Assembly: GCA_024280395.1 (NCBI GenBank) | Contig: JAJRQG010000109.1 | Span: forward strand, 1 to 64,000 | Direction of reading: 5' to 3' | Length of the DNA: 64,000 bases | DNA from: Gammaproteobacteria bacterium | GTDB lineage: Bacteria > Pseudomonadota > Gammaproteobacteria > Xanthomonadales > Marinicellaceae | In this document: positions 8,800 through 17,417 of the stretch, one piece after another | How positions within the stretch are numbered: the stretch's first letter is position 1 | Layout: every line of letters starts with the position of its first letter | Notes under the pieces: generated by a model | Database searches by the model: none | Told to the model about the DNA's origin: nothing | Seen by the model: the letters and a program-made list of their open reading frames with translations, nothing else | Made by a program: the position numbers and the translations under genes

Positions 8800-9372
8800 A
8801 TGAGCGAACTAGCCAAGAAAAAATCACTGACTGCCAAAGATTGGCAAGAAGCCGCATTGAATGTCATTGCACATCAAGGTGTGGGCGCTGTTGCTGTGGA
8901 GCCTTTGGCACGTGCATTGGGTGTAACTAAGGGCAGTTTTTATTGGCATTTTAGTAATCGCATGGATTTGGTCAAACAGGCATTAAAGCGCTGGCGAGAG
9001 AATGACAATCAGCTCATCGAACAGAATATTTTGCCAATTAAAAATCCAAAGAAACGTTTGTTGGCTTGGTTTAAACTCAGTGCAGAACCCATTCAGTCAC
9101 ATCTGATTTACAGCACCTTATTGGCCGATAGGTCACATGCCATGATTTCGAAGATACTTAAAGAAATTACTTTGGAAAGGTTGGCTCATTTACAAAAATC
9201 TTACAAAGAGATGGGCTATGATAATGCCCGAGCTAAATCGCAATCACTGCTGGCTTATTCAGTCTATGTGGGTTTTTTGCACATGGCAAAAACTTTGTAT
9301 GGTGCTTTGCCAGGTAGCACTGAGGCCGAAGACTATGCACAGTTTGTGGCCAAGCAATTAATTCCTTCATAG
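8800..9372 (+). CDS. TetR-family transcriptional regulator, probable fatty-acid degradation repressor
   Basis: A 190-residue TetR protein. The N-terminal helix-turn-helix is clear: 'AALNVIAHQGVGAVAVEPLARALGVTKGSFYWHFSNRMDLVKQAL'. The C-terminal ligand domain is unassigned. It is divergent from fadE, and two matching palindromes lie in the intergenic region, so a role in sensing acyl-CoA or fatty acid and repressing fadE is the simplest reading; the ligand is inferred. I use the ATG at 8800 (MSELAKKK), preceded by a weak AGAG; the ORF-track start at 8782 is a GTG with no better ribosome site. Its sequence does not resemble the FabR/DesT-type protein at 53.6-54.2 kb beyond the HTH. Confidence 0.85.
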   Translation: MSELAKKKSLTAKDWQEAALNVIAHQGVGAVAVEPLARALGVTKGSFYWHFSNRMDLVKQALKRWRENDNQLIEQNILPIKNPKKRLLAWFKLSAEPIQSHLIYSTLLADRSHAMISKILKEITLERLAHLQKSYKEMGYDNARAKSQSLLAYSVYVGFLHMAKTLYGALPGSTEAEDYAQFVAKQLIPS

Positions 9373-9855
9373 GTTTTTATAATAAAACCACTTATCAGCA
9401 TCCATCAAATGAAAGGTTTTAGGCAACTCATTTTTTTCTAATCGACTGAACCCATTCTTTTCATAAAACCGATGTGCAGCATAGTAGGTAGGCACGGTGC
9501 CGAGAAATATTTGTTTGATTGAATGCTCATTACACCAGTTAAAAGTAGTGTCCATTAATTTTTGCCCAATGTTTAAAGGTTTTCCCCGATAGCCATTTTT
9601 GACGAACATTTTGCGTAATCCCACTTGTGCATTGCCAATGTCAGTTAAGGAAATTGTTCCCAATACTTCATTGTCTTGTAAGGCAATCCAAAAGTTGCCA
9701 GAGCCCTTTTGATAAAACTCCGGGATGATTTTAAGGTCAGGTTGATCAGCAGCAGAGATATTTACCCCAAATTCTCCACTTTGAATGCCAACTATCAAAT
9801 CTATAACTTGTTGCTCATACTCTTTTGTAAAGGGTGTAATGCGAAAACCAGTCAT
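9367..9855 (-). CDS. GNAT-family N-acetyltransferase
   Basis: A 162-residue acetyltransferase-fold protein that would transfer an acetyl group from acetyl-CoA to an unknown amine. The acetyl-CoA loop is represented by 'RKMFVKNGYRGKPLNIGQKLMD', and the C-terminal 'YYAAHRFYEKNGFSRL' is the typical motif B region. The start is set at the ATG at 9855 because it overlaps the MAPEG stop as ATGA, indicating translational coupling; the longer ORF-track start at 9876 is a TTG inside the upstream gene. The stop overlaps the convergent TetR gene by a few bases. The substrate is unknown. Confidence 0.8.
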   Translation of the reverse strand: MTGFRITPFTKEYEQQVIDLIVGIQSGEFGVNISAADQPDLKIIPEFYQKGSGNFWIALQDNEVLGTISLTDIGNAQVGLRKMFVKNGYRGKPLNIGQKLMDTTFNWCNEHSIKQIFLGTVPTYYAAHRFYEKNGFSRLEKNELPKTFHLMDADKWFYYKNL

Positions 9856-10256
9856 TTTAGAAATAGAGAAATCCAATAAATGGCAATAGCCAGTTGAGCA
9901 AGAAACAAACTCAACCTTAGATAAACAAAAAATACATTCTTCGAAATTAAATGAACAACGCCTTGAGCAATTCTAAGCCCTAAAAAGGCATAGGCCAACG
10001 GGTTGGTAATGTGACTCATATCCAACAACAAAGCCAATAACAATAGACCGCCAAAAATTGGAAAATTTTCAAAACAATTGGCATGTACGCGACTTAATCT
10101 TTCCATAAAAGGAGAGACATCTGAACCATTAACTTAAAAGCTGTTGGCTGCCCTTTGACCCGATAATACCCAATAGCTTCTGATGCTGATAATAGTAACA
10201 ATCAACACGATTATCCACGCGATATATGCAATTAATGTGAGGCTAGTTTCATTCAT
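9852..10256 (-). pseudogene. MAPEG-family membrane protein gene split by one in-frame TAA
   Basis: MAPEG proteins are four-helix membrane proteins related to microsomal glutathione S-transferase. The ORF track shows only the C-terminal 84 residues ('MERLSRVHANCFENFPIFGGLLLLALLLD'). Reading upstream in the same frame gives a good N-terminus from the ATG at 10256: 'MNETSLTLIAYIAWIIVLIVTIISIRSYWVLSGQRAANSF', then TAA (codon 41, 10134-10136), then 'VNGSDVSPFMERLSR'. Family members I recall read 'GKRAANSF-x-x-DGSDVSPF' at this point with no break, so a single base change from a lysine codon explains the stop. There is no frameshift. The downstream GNAT gene is still coupled by ATGA. Alternatives are a sequencing error or expression of the C-terminal half alone. 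Confidence 0.8.
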
Positions 10257-10273
10257 AATTATTTTTCCACAGT

Positions 10274-10558
10274 TTATCTAGATTCGTTATCTTCTATGAC
10301 CTGAATAAAAGTTTCGTCTTGTTTTATCATTCCCATTTCTGAGCGGGCCCTTTCTTCAATCGCTTCTAATCCTTTTTTTAGATCTTCTACTTCAGCAATT
10401 AGTTTTTCGTTACGAGCTAGTAGTTCTTTGTTCCTTTCGATTTGTAAGTTATATAAAATATCCTTTTCTTTAAGTTCATCAGAACCGCCCGTGCCAAACC
10501 AATGCATCCACAACATGATGGCCAATAAAAACAATAAAATGGAGTTGACAGTTTTCAT
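10274..10558 (-). CDS. ftsB: Cell division protein FtsB
   Basis: FtsB is a small bitopic membrane protein that forms a complex with FtsL and FtsQ at the division septum and helps activate septal peptidoglycan synthesis. This 94-residue protein has the standard layout: a single N-terminal membrane helix ('ILLFLLAIMLWMHWF'), a periplasmic coiled coil ('LQIERNKELLARNEKLIAEVEDLKKG') and the conserved 'AIEERARSEMGMIKQDETF' segment. Its usual partner ispD does not follow; the MAPEG gene comes next instead. Confidence 0.9.
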   Translation of the reverse strand: MKTVNSILLFLLAIMLWMHWFGTGGSDELKEKDILYNLQIERNKELLARNEKLIAEVEDLKKGLEAIEERARSEMGMIKQDETFIQVIEDNESR

Positions 10559-10623
10559 GAATCGGATAAAATTTATAAGTAGTGCTTAATTCTAAGCCAT
10601 ATGCTGAATATTTGTAATAAAAA

Positions 10624-11433
10624 CTATAATAGACCAGCCTCTTTTGTCGCAGATAAATATTTTTTTGAAACTGATATTTCAATGTCGTTGTCCATGATTA
10701 GCAGGGTTTTTCTAGAGAATTTTTTAACGCGTTTGACCTTGTCAATTGCTATCCAACTGGATCTATGCACCTGCATACCTGGGTAGTTCTTTAATTCAAT
10801 TAAGGCATCTTTCATTCTCATCAGTAACATGTGTTTACCTTTTTCGGTAGAAACCACCATATAATGGTCTTCCATCACCAAGCAAATTAAATCTTCGCCC
10901 AATTCTTTGGGTAATCTTTTGATAAAGGTTTGTCCAGGGTTTGCAATATTGCTCAGTTTTGGATCAGAAGAGTCGCGTTGGATAAATCTCATGAGATAAT
11001 CTATGGCAAACCCCAAAACTAATACTTGCGGCAATACCTCAAATGCTAAAGGCATTAAACCTATGTCAATGTCAATTAGATGTTGAGTAGCAAATGCCAC
11101 AAGAAAGGACAAAGGAACTGAAGTCAATAGAGTGGGTGCTATGAATAGAAGTATTTTATCGGATTGACTCTTGGGTTGTTTGTTTCTATATAACCAATAG
11201 GTTGCTTGATGTGCGATATGATAGATAAAATACCCCATATTAAACAATACCATCCAATAGGTTAATCTTGGCAATAATGGCATAGCATAGCTGCCAAATG
11301 GCCCCAATAGACCCAAAACCAGCCCTAAGGAACTGCTTACAAATAGTGTTTTTAAGCTCGGCAAATTTATTTTATAAGATTTATTGATGTCGATTTTACG
11401 ATTCGTCAACGGGTTTGTGGCTCCAATATGCAT
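10624..11433 (-). CDS. Membrane-anchored LytTR-family transcriptional regulator
   Basis: A 269-residue protein with four predicted membrane helices (about residues 28-48, 60-80, 93-115 and 128-148) followed by a cytoplasmic LytTR DNA-binding domain (about 165-265). Typical LytTR sequence is visible: 'LICLVMEDHYMVVSTEKGKHMLLMRMKDALIELKNYPGMQVHRSSWIAIDKVKRV'. There is no receiver domain, so it probably responds to a membrane signal directly. It is divergent from the ABC-2 exporter operon at 11568-14907 and may control it; two TACGAA repeats 21 bp apart lie in the shared upstream region. The signal is unknown. Confidence 0.85.
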   Translation of the reverse strand: MHIGATNPLTNRKIDINKSYKINLPSLKTLFVSSSLGLVLGLLGPFGSYAMPLLPRLTYWMVLFNMGYFIYHIAHQATYWLYRNKQPKSQSDKILLFIAPTLLTSVPLSFLVAFATQHLIDIDIGLMPLAFEVLPQVLVLGFAIDYLMRFIQRDSSDPKLSNIANPGQTFIKRLPKELGEDLICLVMEDHYMVVSTEKGKHMLLMRMKDALIELKNYPGMQVHRSSWIAIDKVKRVKKFSRKTLLIMDNDIEISVSKKYLSATKEAGLL

Positions 11434-11437
11434 ATTC

Positions 11438-11464
11438 TACGAATCCAGTATATCACTTTACGAA
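11438..11464. promoter_or_regulatory. Direct repeat of TACGAA with 21-bp period
   Basis: TACGAA occurs at 11438-11443 and again at 11459-11464, exactly 21 bp apart start to start, just upstream of the LytTR gene. LytTR regulators are known to bind two direct repeats about two helical turns apart, so this is a candidate site for autoregulation or exporter control. Six-base repeats can arise by chance in this AT-rich gap. Confidence 0.35.
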
Positions 11465-11567
11465 GTTGTAATTGAAGTGCATCACCATTTTAGTTAAGCT
11501 AAGTACATAAATTTTAAAATATGGGTGCTGCCGAATCAGGCTCTCCAATTAAACAGAGAATAAAATT

Positions 11568-12497
11568 ATGATTGAAGTAGAAAAGCTAAGTAAATCCTTT
11601 GGTGATTTGAATGCGGTAGATGACATTAGTTTTGTTGCAAAACCAGGTGAAATATTTGGTTTGCTTGGCCCCAATGGCGCAGGCAAGTCCACTGCCATTA
11701 ATTGTATCAGTGGTTTGGTCTCGTCAGATGATGGGCGAATTGATATCAATGGTTATAACATTAACAATCAAGCGGTTAAAGCAAAACAATCATTGGGGCT
11801 GGTCCCACAAGAATTAGCGCTGTATGATGATCTGTCGGCCCATGAAAATTTAGTATTTTGGGGTTCGGCCTATGGTCTGGGCGGCAAGCAATTGGAGAAT
11901 CGCATTCAGGAGGTGCTCAAGGATGTGGGTCTTAATACCAGACAAAAAGAACCAGTAAAACAATTCAGCGGAGGCATGAAACGTCGATTAAATTTTGCCT
12001 GTGCGATTTTACACAAACCTGCGGCATTATTATTGGATGAGCCAACCGTCGGTGTTGATCCCCAATCCCGTGAGCATTTGTTACAAGCCACCCTAAAACT
12101 CAAAGAAGAAGGTACGGCGGTTATCTATACCACGCATTATATGGAAGAAGCAGAGAGGTTATGTGACCATTTGGTAATTATGGATCAAGGCAAAGTCATA
12201 GCGTCAGGGAGTATTGAACAGTTGCGACAGCAAGTGGGTGAGCGAGATTTGATTACTTTATTGGGTCATTATTCACAACTAGACAAACAAGAAAACATTG
12301 AAGCATTGGGTGCTGAAGTATTGGAGTATTGCGACAATGAAATAAGGATTCTAATCCCTGAAGCTTCAAAATGTTTAACCTCGGTATTGGAAGTAGCCAA
12401 TCAATTGGGCAAGGTCAATCAAGTCAATATTCAACAGGCCAACTTAGAAAGTTTGTTTATAAAGTTAACGGGCAGAGCTTTAAGAGATGCAGCATGA
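11568..12497 (+). CDS. ABC-2 transporter ATP-binding protein
   Basis: A 309-residue ATPase that powers the exporter formed with the next two genes. Motifs in order: Walker A 'GPNGAGKST', Q-loop '[12 protein letters not shown]', signature '[10 protein letters not shown]', Walker B '[14 protein letters not shown]' and switch histidine 'TTHYMEE'. The C-terminal ~80 residues form the accessory domain usual in drug- or polyketide-type ABC-2 ATPases (DrrA/NatA-like). The stop overlaps the next start as ATGA. The substrate cannot be deduced. Confidence 0.93.
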   Translation: MIEVEKLSKSFGDLNAVDDISFVAKPGEIFGLLGPNGAGKSTAINCISGLVSSDDGRIDINGYNINNQAVKAKQSLGLVPQELALYDDLSAHENLVFWGSAYGLGGKQLENRIQEVLKDVGLNTRQKEPVKQFSGGMKRRLNFACAILHKPAALLLDEPTVGVDPQSREHLLQATLKLKEEGTAVIYTTHYMEEAERLCDHLVIMDQGKVIASGSIEQLRQQVGERDLITLLGHYSQLDKQENIEALGAEVLEYCDNEIRILIPEASKCLTSVLEVANQLGKVNQVNIQQANLESLFIKLTGRALRDAA

Positions 12498-13738
12498 AAT
12501 CTAACTTTACTGTAACGGTATTACTCAATACGTTTAAAAAGCTATTCACTGAAAAATGGCAATTAGCACAATGGATACTGATACCAGTGATGATAGGAGG
12601 TCTGTTTTCATTGATATCAGAATCTGATGGCAATGCCAAGCCGATTGGTACCTTATTGGTTACAGACAATGATGACAGCTTTTTGTCCCAATTGTTTGTT
12701 GGCAGCTTTAATCAAGGTCCTTTGGCTGAGATGTTTATTGTTAAAAAAGTTTCAGGTGAACAAGCCAAAAAAATCATGGATAAAGGCGATGCCAGTGTGT
12801 GGCTTGAGATTGAAAAGGATTTTACTCAAAATTTTATCGATGAAAAACCGACTACACTAAAACTGGTGAAAAACCCCAGTCAAAATATATTGCCACAAAT
12901 TGCTGAAACCATGGTGGGAACCTTGGCCGACGGTGGACATTATATTCAAGTCTTGTTTTCAAAAGAATTGCAACAGTTCAACCAATTATTAACAGGAGCC
13001 AACATCAGTGATGCGCAGATTGCATTGATGAGTGTACAAATTAAGAATACGGTTGACTCTATAGAACAACAATTATTTCCTCCCATGATTAAGGCCACAA
13101 AAAAGGTGCAAAAATCAAAGAAGAAAACGACTTCCAAAACATTCATGATACTTATGTTCCCTGGCATTATGTTCATGGCTTTGTTGTTTTCATCGCAAGG
13201 CATGGCACAGGACTTTTGGAAGGACAAAACTCAAGGCATAGTCAATCGATTGTTGTCTTCTCCTGCTGGTTTGCATAAATACTTGAATGGCAAAATGATG
13301 TCTGCTGCTTTGGTTTTCGTATTTATTGCAGTATTTGTCGGCTTATTGGGCTTGTTTTTGTTTAACATTGAGGTTCAAAAAATCTTTGTTATAGTTTTGT
13401 GGTTGATGATTTCAGGCGTTGTGTTGTGGAGTATGATGCTTTTTTTAAGCCTGTCATTGCCTTCAGAAAAATCAGCCAATCTAGTGACTCAAGGTATGGT
13501 ATTTCCATTAATGATGCTGGGTGGAAGTTTCTTTCCTTTTGAAGCCATGCCAAAATGGATGGTCATGATTGGTGAAAAATTGCCCAATGGCTATTTATTA
13601 CAGAGTTTTAACAGTTGGTTTATTAAAGACAATTCTTTGTCTGTATTAACTACACCAGCCATAATTGCCTTGTTGTTTATTGTAATTATGTGGTTCGTTA
13701 ATAATGCCAAGTTATCAAATTTCGCGAGGAAGAAATAA
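12494..13738 (+). CDS. ABC-2 transporter permease, subunit 1
   Basis: A 414-residue ABC-2 type membrane subunit: one N-terminal helix ('LAQWILIPVMIGGLFSLIS'), a large extracytoplasmic domain (about residues 45-215), and five C-terminal helices starting at 'TFMILMFPGIMFMALLFSS'. The start is set at the ATG at 12494, which overlaps the ATPase stop as ATGA; the ORF-track start at 12371 would run 120 bases inside the ATPase gene with unrelated sequence. The next gene overlaps by TAATG. The layout resembles the YhfI/LinL-type ABC-2 family; with the partner permease it should form a heterodimeric exporter. Confidence 0.88.
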   Translation: MKSNFTVTVLLNTFKKLFTEKWQLAQWILIPVMIGGLFSLISESDGNAKPIGTLLVTDNDDSFLSQLFVGSFNQGPLAEMFIVKKVSGEQAKKIMDKGDASVWLEIEKDFTQNFIDEKPTTLKLVKNPSQNILPQIAETMVGTLADGGHYIQVLFSKELQQFNQLLTGANISDAQIALMSVQIKNTVDSIEQQLFPPMIKATKKVQKSKKKTTSKTFMILMFPGIMFMALLFSSQGMAQDFWKDKTQGIVNRLLSSPAGLHKYLNGKMMSAALVFVFIAVFVGLLGLFLFNIEVQKIFVIVLWLMISGVVLWSMMLFLSLSLPSEKSANLVTQGMVFPLMMLGGSFFPFEAMPKWMVMIGEKLPNGYLLQSFNSWFIKDNSLSVLTTPAIIALLFIVIMWFVNNAKLSNFARKK

Positions 13739-14907
13739 TGATTAAGCAAGTATTATTTATAGCTAAGAAAGATTTCTTCTACTCATTAAAAGACAAGTCT
13801 TTATTGGTTTGGATGTTTATCATGCCATTGGTTTTCTTTGGATTCATTGGCTCAACAACCGGCGGCTTGGCAGGTTCAAGTGGGCCATCCAATATTGCTA
13901 TATGGGAAAGTGTTCAGGGCATGAGCGAAAGTGATGAACTGGCGAAACAAATTATTTATCGTTTAAAGCAGGAAAATTATAATACAGTCATTTTCAATAA
14001 GGTCAGTGATTTAGAAGAAAGAAAGTATCATTTCAAAAACTATACGCGAAGATTGTGGTTGCCCGGAAATATGCAAAAAAGCATCAACAAAGGTGAACAA
14101 GTTGAAATTAAATATGCCAGTAAAGCAACAGGTTTGGGCAACGATAAAGACCAATTTTCCATTGAAAAAGCCATTTATCAAACACTGGGAGATATTCTAG
14201 TATTCAAAAAACTCAATCAAACCATTGGTAATATTGATTTTGATGAGGTGAATAATTTATCCAAAAATATTAAAGTTGATGTCAGCAGTGCGGGTGAGAA
14301 GCTGAATATCCCCTCGGGTTTTAATCAAGCTGTACCAGGGATTTTGGTGATGTTCATCATGATGATTGCATTAAGTAGCGGCAGCATAAGTTTGTTCTTA
14401 GAACGTCAATCAGGTGTTTTAAAAAGATTAGCAGCCACGCCATTAACCCGCAAAGAAATTGTCTATGGTAAATGGTTGGGCAAGTGGTACATGACATTGT
14501 TACAATTGGTTTATGGAATGTTCATGGGATGGTTGTTGTTCAAGATTCATTGGGGCAATCATATTGTTTCAATCGTGGTGGTCTTGATGTTGTGGGCTGC
14601 TTTTAATGCCGCACTTGCTGTATTGTTGGGCAGTTTTGCCAAATCTGAAGGACAAGTAAGTTTAATTGCAACCGTTTCATCATTGTTGTTGGCCGCTTTG
14701 GGTGGTTGTTGGTGGCCGATCGAAATAACACCTGAGTGGATGCAGAAATTGGCCAGTTTTTTGCCCACAGGATGGATCATGGATATCTTACATAAGCTGA
14801 TGTATTTTGGTGCGCATTTATCAGAGATTACTGTACAAGTGGCTTTAATGGTAGTTTTGGCATTTTTGGCATTGAACTTAGCATTTAAGAAGTTTAAATT
14901 TGATTGA
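13738..14907 (+). CDS. ABC-2 transporter permease, subunit 2
   Basis: A 389-residue partner permease. It has the same topology: an N-terminal helix ('SLLVWMFIMPLVFFGFIGS'), a soluble extracytoplasmic domain, then five helices including 'PGILVMFIMMIALSSGSISLFLERQSGVLKRLAATPLTRKEIVYGKWLG', the characteristic ABC-2 coupling region, and 'ALGGCWWPIEITPEWMQKLASFLPTGWIMD'. It is translationally coupled to subunit 1 through TAATG. Substrate unknown; lipid, antibiotic or protein export are all possible. Confidence 0.88.
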   Translation: MIKQVLFIAKKDFFYSLKDKSLLVWMFIMPLVFFGFIGSTTGGLAGSSGPSNIAIWESVQGMSESDELAKQIIYRLKQENYNTVIFNKVSDLEERKYHFKNYTRRLWLPGNMQKSINKGEQVEIKYASKATGLGNDKDQFSIEKAIYQTLGDILVFKKLNQTIGNIDFDEVNNLSKNIKVDVSSAGEKLNIPSGFNQAVPGILVMFIMMIALSSGSISLFLERQSGVLKRLAATPLTRKEIVYGKWLGKWYMTLLQLVYGMFMGWLLFKIHWGNHIVSIVVVLMLWAAFNAALAVLLGSFAKSEGQVSLIATVSSLLLAALGGCWWPIEITPEWMQKLASFLPTGWIMDILHKLMYFGAHLSEITVQVALMVVLAFLALNLAFKKFKFD

Positions 14908-15291
14908 GGAACTTCAAAAATAGAGAATTAATAAGCAAGCCTTAAAGTATTTGATACCAGTTTAGATTTGTAAGATTATGGCCAGTCTATTTCAAAAATT
15001 TTTCTGGAAAGAATTTTCACGTTAGCCTGAGAATGCAGGTAAGTATCATAGAAGATACGCATAAAATAATTCAGAGAAGAAAATAGATATCATTGAAAGC
15101 CTGACTCCGCTTTAAAAATCATTGTTATTAGGGTTGGTTTTGAAGTATCATAGCTAAGTGTGTAAAAACCAAAGACTCTTTACCAGAGGTCAATAACTAG
15201 TGATGTCGTCAGAGTATAAGAAAAATAATCGAGATCTGATTCCCACATAATACCTGTATTTCAATAATATTTTGATATTATAAAAATAATA
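14908..15291. other. 384-bp intergenic region
   Basis: An AT-rich gap between the exporter operon and the diguanylate cyclase. I see no convincing terminator, tRNA or ORF. The last 60 bp before 15292 are very AT-rich and probably hold the promoter of the cyclase. Confidence 0.5.
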
Positions 15292-16368
15292 ATGAGTAAA
15301 AATTCTAAAACACCAATCAACTTTGTAAGTTATGATGAATATCAGTTAAAACGTCTACGAAAGACCATATATATAATAATGAGTTTTGGGATAATGGCTT
15401 TTTTGGTGTTTGCCTATTTTGACGTTAAGAAAACACCCGGATTGACTGAAACTATTCTTCTTCTCAGGGGGTTATCCTGTATTCCGCTAATTGTGATTGT
15501 GTATTTTTTATATACAAATAAGTGTGATAAATACATTCGTAATTGTATTTTGTTAATGGGGTCTATTCCTATGTTTATCATAATGTATATGCACACTATT
15601 ATTGAAGGGGAAATATATTTTGTTCCGCTAACATCAAGTTATTTTTTGTTGGTGATTTTTTCGCTTTCTGCTCTGTATTCAAAATTACAGTTATTTCTTT
15701 CAATTTCACTTGGGTTGATTTTATCAAACACGGTTGTATTTTACTTTGCTTCAGATGCTAAATTATTTTTAATAGAATTGTTCTATAAATCTATTGGGAT
15801 ATATATATTTTCTTTAGTTGTTACTTTTAAAATAAGAGACATAGAACTCGAAAGTTATCTTTTGGCTAAGGAACTGCATAATAAATCTTTAGTTGACCCG
15901 TTAACTCAGACATATAACCGTTTAGGTTTAGGTGCTTGGTTTGAGTCTGTCAATCAGGACAGAGGGTTAAGAATTAGCCTTTTCATGTTAGATATAGACA
16001 ATTTTAAATTGGTCAATGATGTACATGGTCATCAAACAGGTGATTTAGTTATCAAAGACTTTGCAAAAATACTCAAGAAAAAAACACCCAACTCATCATG
16101 TATAGTAAGGTATGGTGGTGAAGAATTTGTTGTGGTTATTAAAAATTTAAACTCTAGTGAAACTTTAAATTGGGCTAATTCAATACTTAATCAGATTCAA
16201 AAGTTTGAATTTTGTAGTACCCAGAATGTAATATTTAATGTAACAACCAGCATTGGTGTTGCGCATAACAAACTGAGTATAGAAGGTGGTTTTGAAAAAT
16301 TAATTCACGTTGCAGATAAAAACTTATACAAAGCCAAACAATCAGGCAGGAATAAAGTGGTATTTTGA
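15292..16368 (+). CDS. Membrane diguanylate cyclase (GGDEF domain)
   Basis: A 358-residue inner-membrane enzyme that makes cyclic di-GMP from two GTP. About six membrane helices span residues 20-190, followed by a GGDEF domain (about 197-358). 'SLVDPLTQTYNRLGL' opens the domain, 'FMLDIDNFKLVNDVHGHQTGD' holds the metal and guanine contacts, and the active-site motif is 'RYGGEEFVVV' (GGEEF). The inhibitory RxxD site normally found five residues before the motif is absent (sequence there is 'KKTPNSSCIV'), so product inhibition at the I-site is not expected. The N-terminal membrane sensor is not of a type I recognise. No partner phosphodiesterase is nearby. Confidence 0.9.
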   Translation: MSKNSKTPINFVSYDEYQLKRLRKTIYIIMSFGIMAFLVFAYFDVKKTPGLTETILLLRGLSCIPLIVIVYFLYTNKCDKYIRNCILLMGSIPMFIIMYMHTIIEGEIYFVPLTSSYFLLVIFSLSALYSKLQLFLSISLGLILSNTVVFYFASDAKLFLIELFYKSIGIYIFSLVVTFKIRDIELESYLLAKELHNKSLVDPLTQTYNRLGLGAWFESVNQDRGLRISLFMLDIDNFKLVNDVHGHQTGDLVIKDFAKILKKKTPNSSCIVRYGGEEFVVVIKNLNSSETLNWANSILNQIQKFEFCSTQNVIFNVTTSIGVAHNKLSIEGGFEKLIHVADKNLYKAKQSGRNKVVF

Positions 16369-16402
16369 TAAATAACAGTTATCCAATGAAATGCACAAGC
16401 AC

Positions 16403-16842
16403 TCAAAGCAATATTATTGAGGGTGTAATGAAATCTTTTTCAAATTTAAATTTTTGACCGCTTATACTCATGCGCGAATGACCAATACTATCAAAATCAA
16501 TTCTAACAGGGATACATTCTCCCACTCTTGGTAGCGCAAAATCAACTTGGACTTAATAATCTGTATTGTTTATTGTAATTATAGCACAATTAAAAATGTG
16601 AGTAACATTGCCAAAATGTCTATCTTTATAATTACCAGGGTTCTGAGAACTGTGTCGGCCAAACCAATAATGAAAGTGTAGATAAGGGATTTTTTCAATG
16701 GTAATGACTTTATTCCAGGTATCGATTTTTTCTGGAATTATCTGATTGCTGATCACAGCAGAATCATCTCGATAGGTATTTCTGGTAGTAAGCATATAAA
16801 TGACATAGAGAATAAAAAAGTAATATAAATATTCTTAAACAT
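16403..16842 (-). pseudogene. Degraded small exported-protein gene
   Basis: The ORF at 16553-16795 (80 residues, ending 'FNCAIITINNTDY') stops at TAA 16553-16555. In the same frame the sequence continues as convincing protein for 49 codons: 'VQVDFALPRVGECIPVRIDF' and onward to a stop at 16403. At the other end, a hydrophobic signal-like start ('MFKNIYITFLFSMSFICLL') lies in a different frame from the ATG at 16842. So the gene appears to carry at least one nonsense change and one frameshift. The 'GECIPV' segment resembles 'GDCIPI' in the intact neighbour at 16944-17318, suggesting a decayed relative of that gene. Function unknown. Confidence 0.5.
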
Positions 16843-16943
16843 GAAAGTTGAGTGTCATTAATAATCAAATTTCAACTGTAAACAACACTTTCAATTGAAG
16901 TTGTAATAATTTGTAACCAGAAATTTAACAGGAAATGAATGGC

Positions 16944-17318
16944 TTAGTCGCAACTACCAAATTCAGTGCCATAACGCCATTCAGCATCATCGATGGAAAC
17001 AATAATATTACCATTGGATAACTCATTGGCAATAATAGGAATGCAATCTCCAGTTTTTGGCGGAGGCCCAACTGTCAAATTGAGTTTGGGTGTTTTATTT
17101 TTAACTTTAACAGCAATTAACCATGAAGTTGAATAGCCAATGTCGCCGACACCCCTAACACTCATCTTGGTTTTAGACTCTTTAATAAACAAAACTTTTG
17201 CCCATTGTTTGTAACGTGAAACTACTTCAGCATCCATTTCGAATAATTTAAAAAATGACTGGCTTAGAATATAAAACAAGTAAATTGAAAGTAGAGCAAT
17301 GGTAATTTTTCTAATCAT
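16944..17318 (-). CDS. Small membrane-anchored protein of unknown function
   Basis: A 124-residue protein that I do not recognise. An N-terminal hydrophobic segment ('ITIALLSIYLFYILSQSFF') acts as signal or anchor; the rest is a small extracytoplasmic domain with 'GVGDIGYSTSWLIAVKVKNKTPKLNLTVGPPPKTGDCIPIIANEL' and two cysteines that could pair (in 'GDCIPI' and the C-terminal 'FGSCD'). It is divergent from the YpfJ-type gene with ~100 bp between. The adjacent pseudogene may be a relative. Codon use is AT-rich like other accessory genes here. Confidence 0.55.
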   Translation of the reverse strand: MIRKITIALLSIYLFYILSQSFFKLFEMDAEVVSRYKQWAKVLFIKESKTKMSVRGVGDIGYSTSWLIAVKVKNKTPKLNLTVGPPPKTGDCIPIIANELSNGNIIVSIDDAEWRYGTEFGSCD

Positions 17319-17417
17319 GTTGGTAATGTAAACAATTGAAATAAGCCTATTTAAGCATTTTTGTTAGCAATTGTATCATGTTATACTCGCAACATTAAAT
17401 TTTAAAGCGAGTCAAAA

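Noticed and set aside
12371-12493. Long start of the first ABC permease in the ORF track
   Set aside because: Would overlap the ATPase gene by over 120 bases and adds a Ser/Gln-rich non-homologous segment; the ATGA-coupled start at 12494 fits better.
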